A program made the translations under genes and the position numbers. From positions 3,286,001 through 3,350,000 of the forward strand of contig NZ_CP106879.1 of NCBI RefSeq assembly GCF_025677645.1: 64,000 nt of DNA, given 5' to 3'. Positions 23,416 to 35,274 of the stretch are shown here, in pieces (position 1 is the stretch's first letter; every line of letters begins with the position of its first letter). The DNA is from Curtobacterium poinsettiae. Its GTDB lineage: Bacteria > Actinomycetota > Actinomycetes > Actinomycetales > Microbacteriaceae. The notes beneath the pieces were generated by a model. The model was not told the DNA's origin and ran no database searches. It saw only the letters and a list, made by a program, of their open reading frames with translations.

Positions 23416-24420
23416 CTACGCCCGGCGCCGCACCCGCGGGTCGACGAACGCGTAGACCACGTCGACGATCACGTTCGCCGTGACGATCAGCAGCGCCGAG
23501 AACAGCGTGAAGCCGACGACCACCTGCAGGTCGAGCGTGTGCACCGCGTCGATGAGCAGCGCGCCGAGGCCCTGCATCGAGAACACCTTCTCGGTGATGA
23601 CGGCACCACCGAGCAGCGACCCGAGGTCGAGCCCGAACAGCGTCACCACGGGCAGGATCGCAGTCCGGAGCCCGTGCCGCACGACGACCTGGCGCTCCCG
23701 TAGCCCCTTTGCCCGGGCGGTCCGGACGAAGTCCTGCGACATCGACTCGAGCATCTCGCCACGGGTCAACCGGGCGTAGATCGCGGCGCTGATGAAGGCG
23801 AGCACGCACCACGGCAGGATCAGGTGGGTGAACCAGCCGACGGGGTCGTCGCTGAAGGCCACGTACCCGCTCGTCGGCAGGATCCCGAGCACGAACCCGA
23901 ACAGCAGGATGCCGAGCAGCCCGACCAGGTACGCCGGTGACGAGACACCGGCGACCGCGACCGTCATCACGGCGCGGTCGACGAAGGTGCCGCGACGCAA
24001 CGCCGAGACGGTGCCGCCGAACACCCCGGCGACGAGCCACAGCACGGCGGCCCCCACGGCGATCGACGCGGTGACGGGCAGGCGCGCGAGGATCAGCTCG
24101 GTGACGCTCTCGTGCAGCTGGAACGAGTACCCGAAGCACGGTGCCGCGCACTCGATCACGCTGTTGCCGCTGCCGAAGGTCCGGCCCGTGAAGATGCCGG
24201 CCAGGTAGGCGCCGAACTGTGCGAGCCAGGGCTTGTCGGTGCCGAGGAACGCCTGGACCTCACGGAGCCGGTCCGGTGTGCAGGGCTTGTCGCAGATCGC
24301 CCGTGCCGGGTTGGTCGGCAGGAGCATGAACAGCGCGTACGTGATGGCCGCGACGACGAGCAGCACGACGGCGGCCCCGAGCACGCGGATCGCCAGGAAG
24401 CGCAGGGTGGCGGCGTTCAC
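23416..24420 (-). CDS. peptide ABC importer permease (DppB/OppB-like)
   Basis: 334-aa membrane subunit. The N-terminal helix LAIRVLGAAVVLLVVAAITY is followed by a periplasmic loop with three Cys (ICDKPCTP, VIECAAPCFG) and five more helices. The EAA motif region is LTRGEMLESMSQDFVRTARAKGLRERQVV, diagnostic of the oligopeptide/nickel permease family. It is the last gene of a four-gene operon; the start overlaps the DppC stop (ATGA). The extra Cys in the first external loop probably form a disulphide. Substrate is probably a short peptide; other ligands of this family (nickel, opines, sugars) are possible. Confidence 0.92.
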   Translation of the reverse strand: MNAATLRFLAIRVLGAAVVLLVVAAITYALFMLLPTNPARAICDKPCTPDRLREVQAFLGTDKPWLAQFGAYLAGIFTGRTFGSGNSVIECAAPCFGYSFQLHESVTELILARLPVTASIAVGAAVLWLVAGVFGGTVSALRRGTFVDRAVMTVAVAGVSSPAYLVGLLGILLFGFVLGILPTSGYVAFSDDPVGWFTHLILPWCVLAFISAAIYARLTRGEMLESMSQDFVRTARAKGLRERQVVVRHGLRTAILPVVTLFGLDLGSLLGGAVITEKVFSMQGLGALLIDAVHTLDLQVVVGFTLFSALLIVTANVIVDVVYAFVDPRVRRRA

Positions 24421-25348
24421 GCGGTACCCCCTCGCGGGTCGAGGGCGTCGCGCAGGGCGTCACCGAGCACGTTGAAGGCGAGGGTGATGAGGAACAGTGC
24501 GGCTCCGGGGAACACGAGGTACATGGGATCGGTCTGCACCCAGCCGATGGCGTCGCCGATGCTGCGACCCCACGACGGCGTCGGCGGGTTGACGCCGACG
24601 GCGAGGAACGAGAGCGCGGCCTCGGCACCGATCATCGACGGGATCGAGATGGTGGCGTAGACGGTGATCGTCGCGGCGAGGTTCGGCAGCAGCTGCGTGC
24701 GGATGACGTGCCAGCGACCGGCACCCATCGCCGTGGACGCCACAACGTAGTTGCGGCTGACGAGCGACAGCGTCTGCCCGCGCACGACACGGGCCACGGC
24801 CGGCCAGCCGAAGAACCCGACGACGAGCACGACGAGCACGGGCTTCGGGAACGACGACGGCACGATCGCGGTGAGGGCGATCATGAACACGAGCGACGGG
24901 AACCCGAAGATCACGTCGACGACCCGCGAGAGCACGCGGTCGTACCAGCCGCCGAAGAACCCGGTCGTGACGCCGACGAGCACGCCGATGACGATCGACA
25001 CCAGGGTGGCCGCCAGTCCGATGCCCAGCGAGGTCCGTGCACCGTACGTGACGATCGAGAACAGGTCGCGACCGGTCAGCGGCTCGACACCGAACCAGTG
25101 CTCACCGCTGATGCCCCCGCCGGCACCACGCGGCGCACCGAAGTCGTTCAGCGCGTCGATGTCGTACGCGTACGGGTCCTGCCCGGACGCCTTCGCGATG
25201 AGCGGGGCCGCCACCGCGACCACCAGGAACACCGCGATGACGACGGCCGAGGCCACCGCCCAACGGTCCTGCCGGACGCGTCGCACCACGGCGCGGAAGC
25301 CGGTGGTCCGGCCGGACGGTGCGACCGGGCGGTCGACGACGTTGGCCG

Positions 25349-25352
<4 letters not shown>
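24417..25352 (-). CDS. peptide ABC importer permease (DppC/OppC-like)
   Basis: 311-aa membrane subunit with an N-terminal cytoplasmic tail, a helix WAVASAVVIAVFLVVAVAAP, an external loop containing EHWFGVEPLTGRDLFSIVTYGARTSL (the OppC signature 'G.D..GRD..S....G.R.SL') and five helices. The EAA loop is VVRGQTLSLVSRNYVVASTA then MGAGRWHVI. I use the GTG at 25352, which overlaps the ATPase stop as GTGA; an in-frame start at 25379 would overlap by about 30 bases. It pairs with the DppB-like subunit. Confidence 0.9.
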
Positions 25353-27087
<1,735 letters not shown>

Positions 27088-27091
<4 letters not shown>

Positions 27092-28755
27092 TGCTGGAGC
27101 GAGACCTTGAGGTAGTTCGGGTACGCGGGGAAGTCAGCGATCTGGAAGTTCTGCACGTTCGAACCGGCGAGGAAGGACTGCTTCGCGTAGATGAGCGGCA
27201 CGACCGGGGCGTCGGCCATGATCTTCTGGTCCGCCTGGGCCCAGAGCTTCTGCGCGTCGTCCTGGTCGACCGTGGAGCTGGCCTTCGCGATCAGGGCGTC
27301 CACCTCGGGGTTGCTGTACTTCGAGACGTTGTAGCCGCCTCCACCGATCTGCGACGAGTCGTACAGGGGCTGCAGGTTGGCGTTCGCGCTCGGGAAGTCC
27401 GGCTGCCAGCTCGACAGCGACAGGTCGAAGTCGGTGCCGTTGGTGGTCGCCTGCGTGAAGGAGTCGTAGTCGAGCGGCTTGAGCGTCACGGCGATGCCCG
27501 CACGCTTCAGGCCGGACTGCAGCGCCTGGGCCTGGGCGAGGTAGGTCGGGTCGTTCTGGGTGACCAGGGTCAGCTTCAGGTTGCTGACGCCGGCCTCCTC
27601 GAGCAGCTGCTTCGCCTTGTCGACGTCGCCGGTGGCCTTGGTCTCGTACAGGTCGTAGTCCTGGCGCCCGGCGATGCCCGGGGTGATGAGCGTCGAGGCG
27701 TACGAGCCGGCGATCGCCCCGCCGGCAGCGATCCGGAAGGACTTGCGGTCGACCGCGTACTGCAGCGCCTGGCGGACCTTGAGGTCCTTGAGCGCACCGC
27801 GCTGCGTGTTGATCGCCATGTAGCTGATCGGGCCGGCCTTCGACGTGGCGAGGCGGTCTTGGGCTGCCGGGTTGCTGCGGACCTGGTTGAGCTCGGCGGC
27901 ACCCAGGTAGATGGCGCCGAACGAGTTCTTGGCGTCGCCGTTGTCCGCGATCAGCGTCTGCGTCACCGTGGACTGGTCCTGGCTCTCCTTGAAGACGATC
28001 TTCGACGGGCCCGCGGTGCGGACCTCGTCGGTCTTCGCGCTCCAGTTCTCGTTGCGGACGAGCGTGACCTGCGAACCCTGCGTGTTCGACTGCACCTGGT
28101 ACGGACCGGACGCGACCGGCTTCAGGTCGTAGGCGCCGGTGTCCTTGCCGTCACCCTCGGGCACCGGGGTGAATGCCGGCATCGACGCGAGCCACGGCCA
28201 GTCGCCGTACGCGTCGTTCAGCTTGAAGACGATGGTCTTGTCGTTCGGCGTCTCGATGCTGTCGAGCGACTTGCCGTCGAACGGACCCTTGTAGTCGGCA
28301 CCGCCCACCAGGAGCGACTTGTGGTAGCTCAGGCCACCGCTCAGGGTCGGCGCGAACGACCGCTCGATGCCCCACTTGATGTCCTTCGTGGTGATCGGCG
28401 TGCCGTCCTGGAACTCGACGCCGTCCTTCAGCGTGTAGGTCCAGGTCTTGCCGTCGTCGCTCGAGACCCCGGTGTTGGTCGCCAGGTCGGGGACGACCTT
28501 CGCCGTCTTGCCCGGCTCGACGTCCCACGTGGTGAGCCGTCGGGCCACGAGGCCCAGCGACGTGATGCCGAGGCTCTGGCTGGTCGCGGGGTCGAGGTGG
28601 AACGAGGTCTGCGGCGTCAGGATGTTGAGCGTGCCGCCCTTGGCCGTGCCCTCGGCGCCGTCGTCGGACGAACCCCCACCCGAGCAGCCGGTCAGGACCA
28701 GGGCTGCTGCTGCGGCGACGGCCGCGGTGATCGTCAGGCGGTCGGGGCGTCTCAT
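27088..28755 (-). CDS. peptide-binding lipoprotein (SBP family 5)
   Basis: 555-aa extracytoplasmic binding protein, first gene of the importer operon. Lipoprotein signal: MRRPDRLTITAAVAAAAALV then LTGC, lipid Cys near residue 24. The mature chain follows the DppA/OppA pattern (LNILTPQTSFHLDPATSQSL, TYTLKDGVEFQDGTPITTKD then IKWGIERSF, KVRQALQYAVDRKSF, LSSWQPDFPSANANLQPLYD). ATG 28755 is preceded by GAGGAG; the longer frame to 28911 would add an implausible Pro/Arg-rich N-terminus. No operator could be identified in the 204 bases upstream (28756-28959), which hold no gene. Confidence 0.92.
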
Positions 28756-28959
28756 GACGGTGCTGCTCCTCGGGGAAGGGGGTCGCGATCGCGGTGGCGG
28801 TCGCTGCGACGGCGGAACGGTCCACCTGCCGGGCGGCGTCCATCCTGACACCGCGACGGTGGCCCGTCCGAATCTCGCGTGCGTCGGACGACGCACGACG
28901 AAACATTGCAAGCGCCTGACGTCGACCCGCTATTCCCGATGCGTTCGCACAGCAGTGCG

Positions 28960-29886
28960 TCAGCGGTCGAAGAGCCCGCCGAGGAAGTCGTTGCCGAGGT
29001 TCGACGCCTGCTCGCCGAGACCGGACGCCTGCTCCCCCAGGCCCGCGGCCTGCTCGCCGAACCCGCCGAGGAGCTGCTCGCCCTCGCCGAGCACTCCCTC
29101 GACGCCACCGCCCAGCTCACCGAGCCCGAGGTCGCCCATGCCCGAGGCGATCCCCTCGAAGTCGACGCCGAGGTCGGCGGCCCCTGCCAGCACCGGCCCT
29201 GCGGCGGCACTCAGCACCGCTCCCCCGGCCACCGCGGCGGCGAGGCCACCGAACGCCATCGCGCCGGCGCCGACCGCCGCACCACCGGCGAAGGCCCCGG
29301 CGCGGCCGCGACCGTTGCCGTTGCCGTTGCCGTTGCGGCCGGAACCGCCGAGGACCCGTCGGACCAGACCCGGTCGCGACACCTCCCCGCGGGTCATCGC
29401 ACGGGCCATGCCGCCCGCCGAGTCGTCGCGCAGGTGCTCATGGGGCGGGAGCTCGGAGTTCAGGCGGTCGCGGACCTGCTGGCGCTGCGCGGGGGTGAGC
29501 CGCGCGAAGGCGTCGTGGTGGACCTGCTCGAGCTGCTCCGGCGACGAGGCGCGGAGCAGGTAGTCGTACTTCGCCAGGGCGACCTTGTCGGCGTCGGCCC
29601 CGTGCTGCGGCGTGCGAGCGTGCTGCTGCGGCTGCTGGCCGTACTGCTGTGGCTGGCCGTACTGCTGCGGCTGGCCGTACTGCTGTGGCTGGCCGTACTG
29701 CTGCGGCGGCTGCTGGTTCCGGTCGTCGCCGGTCAGCTTGTCCGCAGCGCTGCGCACGATGCCGCGCCAGTCGGTTCCGCCCTGCTGTGCCCCGGCGCCG
29801 GGCGCGGTTTCCCCCTGCCCACGCTTCTGGAGCTGCTTGTCGATGACCTTGGAGGCCATGCCGATGATGCGGTTGAGGTTCGCCAT
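28960..29886 (-). CDS. low-complexity Q/G-rich repeat protein, unknown function
   Basis: 308-aa protein in four parts. Residues 1-55 are helical (MANLNRIIGMASKVIDKQLQ, WRGIVRSAADKLTGDD). Residues about 57-90 are a Gln/Pro/Tyr tract with four YGQPQQ-type repeats. Residues about 95-150 are a conserved charged helical block (KVALAKYDYLLRASSPEQLE then HDAFARLTPAQRQQVRDRLN). The C-terminal half has a Gly/Asn run, an Ala/Gly-rich hydrophobic stretch (about 205-240) and amphipathic LGEQASG repeats. Homologues in this family are sometimes called cation-transporting ATPase, but no P-type ATPase motif exists here; I reject that name. ATG follows AAAGG. It is unrelated in function to the divergent neighbours as far as can be seen. 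Confidence 0.72.
   Translation of the reverse strand: MANLNRIIGMASKVIDKQLQKRGQGETAPGAGAQQGGTDWRGIVRSAADKLTGDDRNQQPPQQYGQPQQYGQPQQYGQPQQYGQQPQQHARTPQHGADADKVALAKYDYLLRASSPEQLEQVHHDAFARLTPAQRQQVRDRLNSELPPHEHLRDDSAGGMARAMTRGEVSRPGLVRRVLGGSGRNGNGNGNGRGRAGAFAGGAAVGAGAMAFGGLAAAVAGGAVLSAAAGPVLAGAADLGVDFEGIASGMGDLGLGELGGGVEGVLGEGEQLLGGFGEQAAGLGEQASGLGEQASNLGNDFLGGLFDR
29637..29708 (-). repeat. 18-bp tandem repeat (YGQPQQ coding)
   Basis: Four consecutive 18-bp units beginning GGCCGTACTGCTG on the plus strand. The 14th base alternates T, C, T, C, so units 1-2 equal units 3-4: a 36-bp segment that seems to have been duplicated. Length change in steps of 18 keeps the frame. Confidence 0.85.
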
Positions 29887-29980
29887 GCCCCGACCTTTGC
29901 GTCCTCACATGTGAACGCCCGGCGCTGCTCCGGTGCGACACCCGGACAACGCATCCCGATCCCCTGGGAACCGGTGCGGC

Positions 29981-31255
29981 TCAGGACAGGACGCGCGCGA
30001 GGAACGCGTTGCGGAACCGCCCCGTGGGGTCGAGGTCACGGGCGAGTGCGGCGAAGTCGGACAGCCGCGGGTACGCCTCGTGCAACCGCTCGGCACTCGC
30101 GGCGGACACCTTGCCCCAGTGCGGCCTCGGGTCGAACGGCGCGAGCACCTCCTCGATCCGCTCGACGGCGGTGGCCACCGCGGCGGCGTCCCGGCGGAAC
30201 GTGAAGTGCAGGCCGACCGACTGCCGGCCGGCCGAGGGCGCGAGCCAGGCGGTGTCGGCCGCGATGGTGCGGACCTCGGCGGCGATGAGGATCGGGGCGA
30301 ACAGCGACGCCAGCGGCCGGAGCGCCTCGAGCGCCTCCACCGCCGAGGCTGCGGGGATCAGGTACTCCGCCTGGATCTCGGCCCCGGTCGACGGGGTGAA
30401 CGAGGACCGGAAGTGCGGCAGCCGCTCGGACCAGGGCCCCGGCACGCCGCCCTGCTCGGTGACGCCGGCCGGGTCGTTCTCGCCCGGGTGCACCGGTCCC
30501 GAGGCGACCCGGGCACCGAGGGCGACGAGGTCGACGGTCGGTGCAGCCTCGTCGACGCGGTGCTTGACCCAGACCTGCCGGGCACCGCGGTCGTCGAAGG
30601 AGGTGAACATCGACACCGAGTACGCATCGGACATCACCTGGTCGAACTGCGTGGCAACCGCGTCCCACGGCAGGTCGAGGTGCACCGTCGTGGCGACCTG
30701 GAACGTCGGCTCGATCGCGAGCTCCACCGCGGTGACGACGCCGAGCGCGCCGATCCCCACCCGGTGGGCGTCGAGCAGCCCGTCGGGCGACGAGGCGTCG
30801 ACGTGCGCGAGCTCCCCGGAGGCGCGGACGACGTCGAGGCCGACCACCGCCTGTGCGAGCGACGGGTTCCGCACGCCGGAGCCGTGCGTGCCCGTGGCGA
30901 CGGCCCCGGCCGTGGAGATGTGCGGCAGGGACGCGAGGTTCCCGAGCGCCCAGCCACGGGCCTCCAGACCGGCCGCGACCTGGCTGTGCGTCATGCCGGC
31001 GGCGACGCGCACGACGCGACGCGACGTGTCGATGTCGAGCACGGGCGGCAGGTCCGACAGCGACACCTGGACGGCGTCGGTGTCGGCGATGGTGTTGAAC
31101 GAGTGTCGCGAGCCGAGCGCCGTCAGGCGCGGCGTCGAGGCGACGAGCTGCTGGAGCTCGTCCACCGACGTCGGCCGGGCCAGCGCCGCGGCACGGTAGG
31201 TGACGTTGCCCGCCCAGTTGGTGCGGGTGCGCTCGGCCGCGATCACGTCGTCCAT
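29981..31255 (-). CDS. alditol oxidase-like FAD enzyme (AldO / xylitol oxidase family)
   Basis: 424-aa flavoprotein of the VAO fold expected to oxidise the C1 hydroxyl of a polyol with O2, giving aldose and hydrogen peroxide. It closely follows Streptomyces alditol oxidase: TNWAGNVTY near residue 12, ALGSRHSFN with His51 as the likely covalent FAD site, NLASLPHISTAGAVATGTHG, VWVKHR, PHFRSSFTPSTGAEIQAEYL and PHWGKV. Length matches. The related gulono/arabinono-lactone oxidases are a weaker alternative. The ATG at 31255 lies 17 bases after the araA stop and uses AGGAG, so it is the last gene of araB-araD-araA. Position suggests a pentitol (arabinitol, xylitol) substrate. Confidence 0.85.
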   Translation of the reverse strand: MDDVIAAERTRTNWAGNVTYRAAALARPTSVDELQQLVASTPRLTALGSRHSFNTIADTDAVQVSLSDLPPVLDIDTSRRVVRVAAGMTHSQVAAGLEARGWALGNLASLPHISTAGAVATGTHGSGVRNPSLAQAVVGLDVVRASGELAHVDASSPDGLLDAHRVGIGALGVVTAVELAIEPTFQVATTVHLDLPWDAVATQFDQVMSDAYSVSMFTSFDDRGARQVWVKHRVDEAAPTVDLVALGARVASGPVHPGENDPAGVTEQGGVPGPWSERLPHFRSSFTPSTGAEIQAEYLIPAASAVEALEALRPLASLFAPILIAAEVRTIAADTAWLAPSAGRQSVGLHFTFRRDAAAVATAVERIEEVLAPFDPRPHWGKVSAASAERLHEAYPRLSDFAALARDLDPTGRFRNAFLARVLS

Positions 31256-31272
31256 CGTGGGTCCTGACTCCT

Positions 31273-32805
31273 CTAGAAGCCGCGGTCGAGACGGTGCCAC
31301 GTCTGCTGGAGACGCAGTTCGTCGCGGAACCCGCGGGCGGTGGTGTGCTCGTCGATGACCAGGAACTCGGTGCCGACCATGGTCGCGAAGTCCTCGACGA
31401 CCTGCAGGCCGACCGCCGTCGTCATCACGGTGTGGTGGGCGGCGCCGGCGGTGAGCCAGGCTTCGGCGGCGACGGGGAACGACGGCCGGGGCTCCCAGAC
31501 CGCGCGGCCCACGGGCAGCTTCGGCAGGGCCTCGGTCGGGGGCACGACGTCGACGACGTTCGCGGTGAGGCGGAAGCCGTCGCGGGTGTCGGACAGCGCG
31601 ACGACGACGGCCTCGCCGGAGTCGGCGGTGAAGACCAGGCGCACCGGGTCGTCCTTGCCACCGATGCCGAGCGGGTGGATCTCGAGCGTCGGCTTCGTGG
31701 TGGTGAGCGTCGGCGAGACCTCGAGCATGTGCGCCCCGAGGATCTTCTCGGCGCCCGGGGTGAGGTCGTAGGTGTAGTCCTCCATCAGGGAGGCACCACC
31801 GGGCAGGCCGGCACCGGCGACGTTCATCGCGCGGACCAGGACCGCCGTCTTCCAGTCACCCTCGGCACCGAAGCCGTAGCCGTCGGCCATCAGGCGCTGC
31901 ACCGCCAGGCCCGGCAGCTGCTTGAGCGAGCCGAGGTCCTCGAAGTTCGTGGTGAACGCGGCGCTGCCGTTCTGCGCGAGCAGGGTGCGGAGGCCGATCT
32001 CGATGGCGGCACCGTCGCGGAGCGCGGCGTGCCGTTCGCCGGCGCTGCGGAGTGACGGGTCCACGTCGTAGTCGCGTTCGTACGTCGCCACGAGCGCGTC
32101 GACCGCTGCCGTGTCCGCTGCTGCGGCGTCCACCGCTGCCGCGAGCTCGTTGACGGCCCACGTGTTGACCTGCACGCCGAGCTCGATCTCGGCCTCGGTC
32201 TTGTCGCCCTCGGTGACGGCGACGTAGCGCATGTTGTCGCCGAAGCGGGTCAGCTTCAGCTCGCGGACGGCCGCGGCGCCGGCGGCGGCACGGGTCCAGT
32301 TCGCGACGCGCTGCTGGACGCGGGGGTCCGAGACGTGGCCGACGGCCGTGGCGTGCCGGACGCCGAGGCGAGCGAGGGCGTAGCCGAACTCCCGGTCGCC
32401 GTGCGCGGCCTGGTTGAGGTTCATGAAGTCGAAGTCGATGTCCGCCCAGGGCAGCGTGACGTTCGCCTGCGTGTGCAGGTGCAGCAGCGGCTTGGTCAGC
32501 GCCTGCAGGCCGCCGATCCACATCTTGGCCGGGCTGAACGTGTGCATCCAGGTGGTGACGCCGATGACCTTGTCGTCGGCGCTCGCCTCGATGAGGGCCC
32601 GGCGGATGCCGTCGGCGTCCTTGAGCACGGGCTTCCAGACCAGCTTGACCGGCAGGTACCCCGCGAGTTCCGCGTGGACGGCCTTGCTCTGCTCCTCGAC
32701 CTGGCGCAGGGTCTCCTCGCCGTACAGACCCTGGGAGCCGGTGAGGAACCAGACCTCGTAGCTGTCGAGCGTGGCCTGGGGGTCGACGGTGGTGTCCTGC
32801 GTCAT
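31273..32805 (-). CDS. araA: L-arabinose isomerase
   Basis: 510-aa cytosolic isomerase converting L-arabinose to L-ribulose. It begins with [20 protein letters not shown], the AraA hallmark, and contains [32 protein letters not shown], and the metal-binding Glu and His regions ([48 protein letters not shown]). Length is normal (about 500). ATG 32805 overlaps the araD stop by 4 nt and follows AAGGAG. It is the third gene of the arabinose operon, downstream of araB and araD, controlled by the operator pair in front of araB. Confidence 0.95.
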   Translation of the reverse strand: MTQDTTVDPQATLDSYEVWFLTGSQGLYGEETLRQVEEQSKAVHAELAGYLPVKLVWKPVLKDADGIRRALIEASADDKVIGVTTWMHTFSPAKMWIGGLQALTKPLLHLHTQANVTLPWADIDFDFMNLNQAAHGDREFGYALARLGVRHATAVGHVSDPRVQQRVANWTRAAAGAAAVRELKLTRFGDNMRYVAVTEGDKTEAEIELGVQVNTWAVNELAAAVDAAAADTAAVDALVATYERDYDVDPSLRSAGERHAALRDGAAIEIGLRTLLAQNGSAAFTTNFEDLGSLKQLPGLAVQRLMADGYGFGAEGDWKTAVLVRAMNVAGAGLPGGASLMEDYTYDLTPGAEKILGAHMLEVSPTLTTTKPTLEIHPLGIGGKDDPVRLVFTADSGEAVVVALSDTRDGFRLTANVVDVVPPTEALPKLPVGRAVWEPRPSFPVAAEAWLTAGAAHHTVMTTAVGLQVVEDFATMVGTEFLVIDEHTTARGFRDELRLQQTWHRLDRGF

Positions 32806-33512
32806 CGCATGGCTCCTTCGGGGTTCTGTCCGTAGACGTTCTGGTAGCGATCGAAGAGTCGATCGATGTTCTCCGGGGCGATCGGGACGAGCTCGCCGCC
32901 CTGCTTCGCGATGTGCACCGTGCGGGCGACGTCCTCGCACATCACGGCCGCCTTGACGGCGTCCTTCGCGTCCTTGCCGATCGTGAAGACGCCGTGGTTC
33001 TGCATCAGCACGGCACGGCTGCGGTGCCCGCTCAGGGTGTCGACGATGCCGTGGCCGATCGAGTCGTCGCCGATGATCGCGAACGGGCCGACCGGGATGG
33101 GTCCGCCGAACTCGTCCGCCATCGCCGTGATCACGCACGGGATCGCCTCGGCGCGGGCGGCCCAGGCCGTCGCGTAGGTCGAGTGGGTGTGCACGACGCC
33201 GCCGACCTCGGGCATGTTCCGGTACACGTAGGCGTGCGCGGCGGTGTCGCTGGACGGGCCGTGCTCGTTGCCCCAGCCCTCGGCCGGCACACCGTCGAGG
33301 GTGCAGACGACCTGGTTCTCCGGCGTCAGGTCGTCGCTCGACACTCCGCTCGGCTTGATGACGAACAGGTCCGTGCCGGGCACGCGCTCGGAGACGTTGC
33401 CGCCGGTCCAGATCACCAGGCCGTAGCGGACGAGTTCGCCGTGCAGACGGGCGACGCGCTCCCGCGTCGCGGCGACGGCCTGTCGCGTGGTCTCGTCGAT
33501 CGCGTCCGTCAT
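32802..33512 (-). CDS. araD: L-ribulose-5-phosphate 4-epimerase
   Basis: 236-aa class II aldolase-fold enzyme that epimerises L-ribulose 5-phosphate to D-xylulose 5-phosphate, which enters the pentose phosphate pathway. The motifs are [40 protein letters not shown] with two zinc ligands, and [12 protein letters not shown] with the third His. Length is typical. Both ends overlap neighbours by 4 nt (araB upstream, araA downstream), so the operon is translationally coupled. Confidence 0.95.
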   Translation of the reverse strand: MTDAIDETTRQAVAATRERVARLHGELVRYGLVIWTGGNVSERVPGTDLFVIKPSGVSSDDLTPENQVVCTLDGVPAEGWGNEHGPSSDTAAHAYVYRNMPEVGGVVHTHSTYATAWAARAEAIPCVITAMADEFGGPIPVGPFAIIGDDSIGHGIVDTLSGHRSRAVLMQNHGVFTIGKDAKDAVKAAVMCEDVARTVHIAKQGGELVPIAPENIDRLFDRYQNVYGQNPEGAMR

Positions 33513-35212
33513 CGGGTCACTTCCTCTGTCTGGAGGCGCGGGTCGGCGCCGTCGGTCTCTCCGGTCGGTCCTGTGGCCGCGCCGGGGCGGGTCGCCGCCG
33601 CGGCGACGTCCTGCACGGGCAGTGCGGACCGGTAGCGGTCCAGGTACGTCTGGAACCCGGCGACGTCCGCCGGCTCGGGTTCGGCCACGTGCACGGCGTC
33701 CCCGCCGAACACGGTGTCGGACAGGTAGTCGGCGAGCTGCTGGTCGGTGTGCTCGAGGTAGGCCGCCAGTACCGCGATCCCCCACGCGCCGCCCTCGCCC
33801 GCGGTCTCCTCGAGCGCGATCGGTACCCGCAGGGCCGCCGCGAGGAGCCGCTGCGGGGCACCCGGCGTGCGGAAGAGCCCACCGTGCGCGGTCATCCGGT
33901 CGACCTGCACCTGTTCGCCGTGCAGGACGTCCATGCCGATGGCCAGGGTCGCGAAGGCCCCGTGCACCTCGGAGCGCACCAGGTTGCCGAGCGTGAAGCG
34001 TGCACCGGGGGCGCGGAGCAGCAGCGGCCGGCCGTCCGCGACGTGGGTGACGGGTTCGCCGGCCAGGTAGTTGAAGGAGAGCAGACCGCCGGCGTCCGGG
34101 TCGGTGTCGTCGGCGACGGCCTCGGCGAGCAGCGTTGCGTAGACGTCGTCGGTGCCGATCGGGGTCGCACCGGTCCGCTCGCTCGAGGCCTCGGCGAAGC
34201 GTCCGAACACCCGGGCCCAGCTCGCGATCTCGCTCGCGCCGTTGTTGCAGTGCACCATCGCCACGGCGTCGCCGGCCGGGGTGGTGACGACGTCGAGTTC
34301 CTCGTGCGCGGTGGTCAGCGACTGCTCGAGCACGACCATCGCGAAGATGCTGGTGCCGACGCTCACGTTGCCGGTGCGCGGGGCGACGGCGTTCGTCGCG
34401 ACCATGCCGGTGCCGGCGTCGCCCTCGGGCGGGCAGAGCGGTGCACCGGGTTCGAGCGTGCCGGTCGGGTCGAGCCAGGCCGCGCCCTCGGGGGTCAGCT
34501 CGCCGGCTTCGGCACCGGCGACGAGGACCTCGGGCAGCAGGGACCGCAGGTCCGGCAGGCCGATCAGGTCCTGGGCGGTGGCGAGCATGGCGTGGTCGAA
34601 GTCCTTGGTGCCCGGGTCGCCGGGGCCGCTGTCGACGGGGCCGCCCTCGATCGGGAACATGCCGCTCGCGTCGCCGACGCCCAGCACGTTCCGGCCGGTC
34701 AGGCGGCGGTGCACGTAGCCGGCCAGGGTCGTGACGCCGGCGATCGACGGCACGTGCGGCTCGTCGTCGAGGACCGCCTGGTACAGGTGCGCGATCGACC
34801 AGCGCAGCGGGATGTTGAACCCGAGGGCCTCGCTGAGCCGTTCGGCCGCGGGGCCGGTGGAGGTGTTGCGCCAGGTGCGGAACGGCACGAGCAGCTCGCC
34901 CTCGGCGTCGAACGCCAGGTAGCCGTGCATCATCGCGCTCACGCCGACCGCGCGGTAGCTGCTCGGGGCGACGCCGTACTGCGCCTCGACGTCGGCCACC
35001 AGGGCTGCGTACGCGGCGCGCAGTCCGGTCTCGACGGCCTCGAGCGAGTAGGTCCAGCGCCCGTCGACGTACTCGTTCTCCCACTCGTGGGAACCCGCCG
35101 CGATGGGCACGAGGTCCTCGTCCACCAGGCAGGCCTTGATGCGGGTGGAGCCGAGCTCGATCCCGAGCGTGGTGCGGCCGTCCACGATCCGCTGTCGGCG
35201 GTCGTCGCCCAT
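33509..35212 (-). CDS. araB: ribulokinase (FGGY-family carbohydrate kinase)
   Basis: 567-aa kinase that would phosphorylate L-ribulose to L-ribulose 5-phosphate using ATP. The N-terminal actin-like fold begins [20 protein letters not shown]; later landmarks are [38 protein letters not shown] and, near the C-terminus, [20 protein letters not shown] for the ATP site. It is of the actinobacterial FGGY type in araBDA operons rather than a close match to enteric AraB, so the call rests partly on context. ATG 35212 follows GGAGG. Two perfect palindromic operators lie 29-62 bases upstream. Confidence 0.9.
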   Translation of the reverse strand: MGDDRRQRIVDGRTTLGIELGSTRIKACLVDEDLVPIAAGSHEWENEYVDGRWTYSLEAVETGLRAAYAALVADVEAQYGVAPSSYRAVGVSAMMHGYLAFDAEGELLVPFRTWRNTSTGPAAERLSEALGFNIPLRWSIAHLYQAVLDDEPHVPSIAGVTTLAGYVHRRLTGRNVLGVGDASGMFPIEGGPVDSGPGDPGTKDFDHAMLATAQDLIGLPDLRSLLPEVLVAGAEAGELTPEGAAWLDPTGTLEPGAPLCPPEGDAGTGMVATNAVAPRTGNVSVGTSIFAMVVLEQSLTTAHEELDVVTTPAGDAVAMVHCNNGASEIASWARVFGRFAEASSERTGATPIGTDDVYATLLAEAVADDTDPDAGGLLSFNYLAGEPVTHVADGRPLLLRAPGARFTLGNLVRSEVHGAFATLAIGMDVLHGEQVQVDRMTAHGGLFRTPGAPQRLLAAALRVPIALEETAGEGGAWGIAVLAAYLEHTDQQLADYLSDTVFGGDAVHVAEPEPADVAGFQTYLDRYRSALPVQDVAAAATRPGAATGPTGETDGADPRLQTEEVTR

Positions 35213-35240
35213 GCGTTCCTCCAGAACCTCGTCGTCCTCA

Positions 35241-35252
35241 GTGAGCGCTCAC
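35241..35252. promoter_or_regulatory. operator GTGAGCGCTCAC, araB promoter (proximal)
   Basis: Perfect 12-bp palindrome identical to the core of the symmetric E. coli lac operator. With the copy at 35263 it forms a pair whose centres are 22 bp apart, two helical turns, on the same DNA face. The same sequence occurs near chvE and in the GH51/importer divergence. Confidence 0.85.
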
Positions 35253-35262
35253 ATCCTGGCAC

Positions 35263-35274
35263 GTGAGCGCTCAC
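35263..35274. promoter_or_regulatory. operator GTGAGCGCTCAC, araB promoter (distal)
   Basis: Second perfect copy in front of araB. See the proximal site for spacing; cooperative binding by a LacI-family dimer is inferred. Confidence 0.85.

Noticed and set aside
29637..29708. CRISPR-like repeat
   Set aside because: It is an in-frame 18-bp coding repeat with no spacers.
28960..29886. Naming the Q/G-rich protein a cation-transporting ATPase
   Set aside because: No DKTGT phosphorylation motif, no ATP-binding loop and no transport helices exist in the protein.
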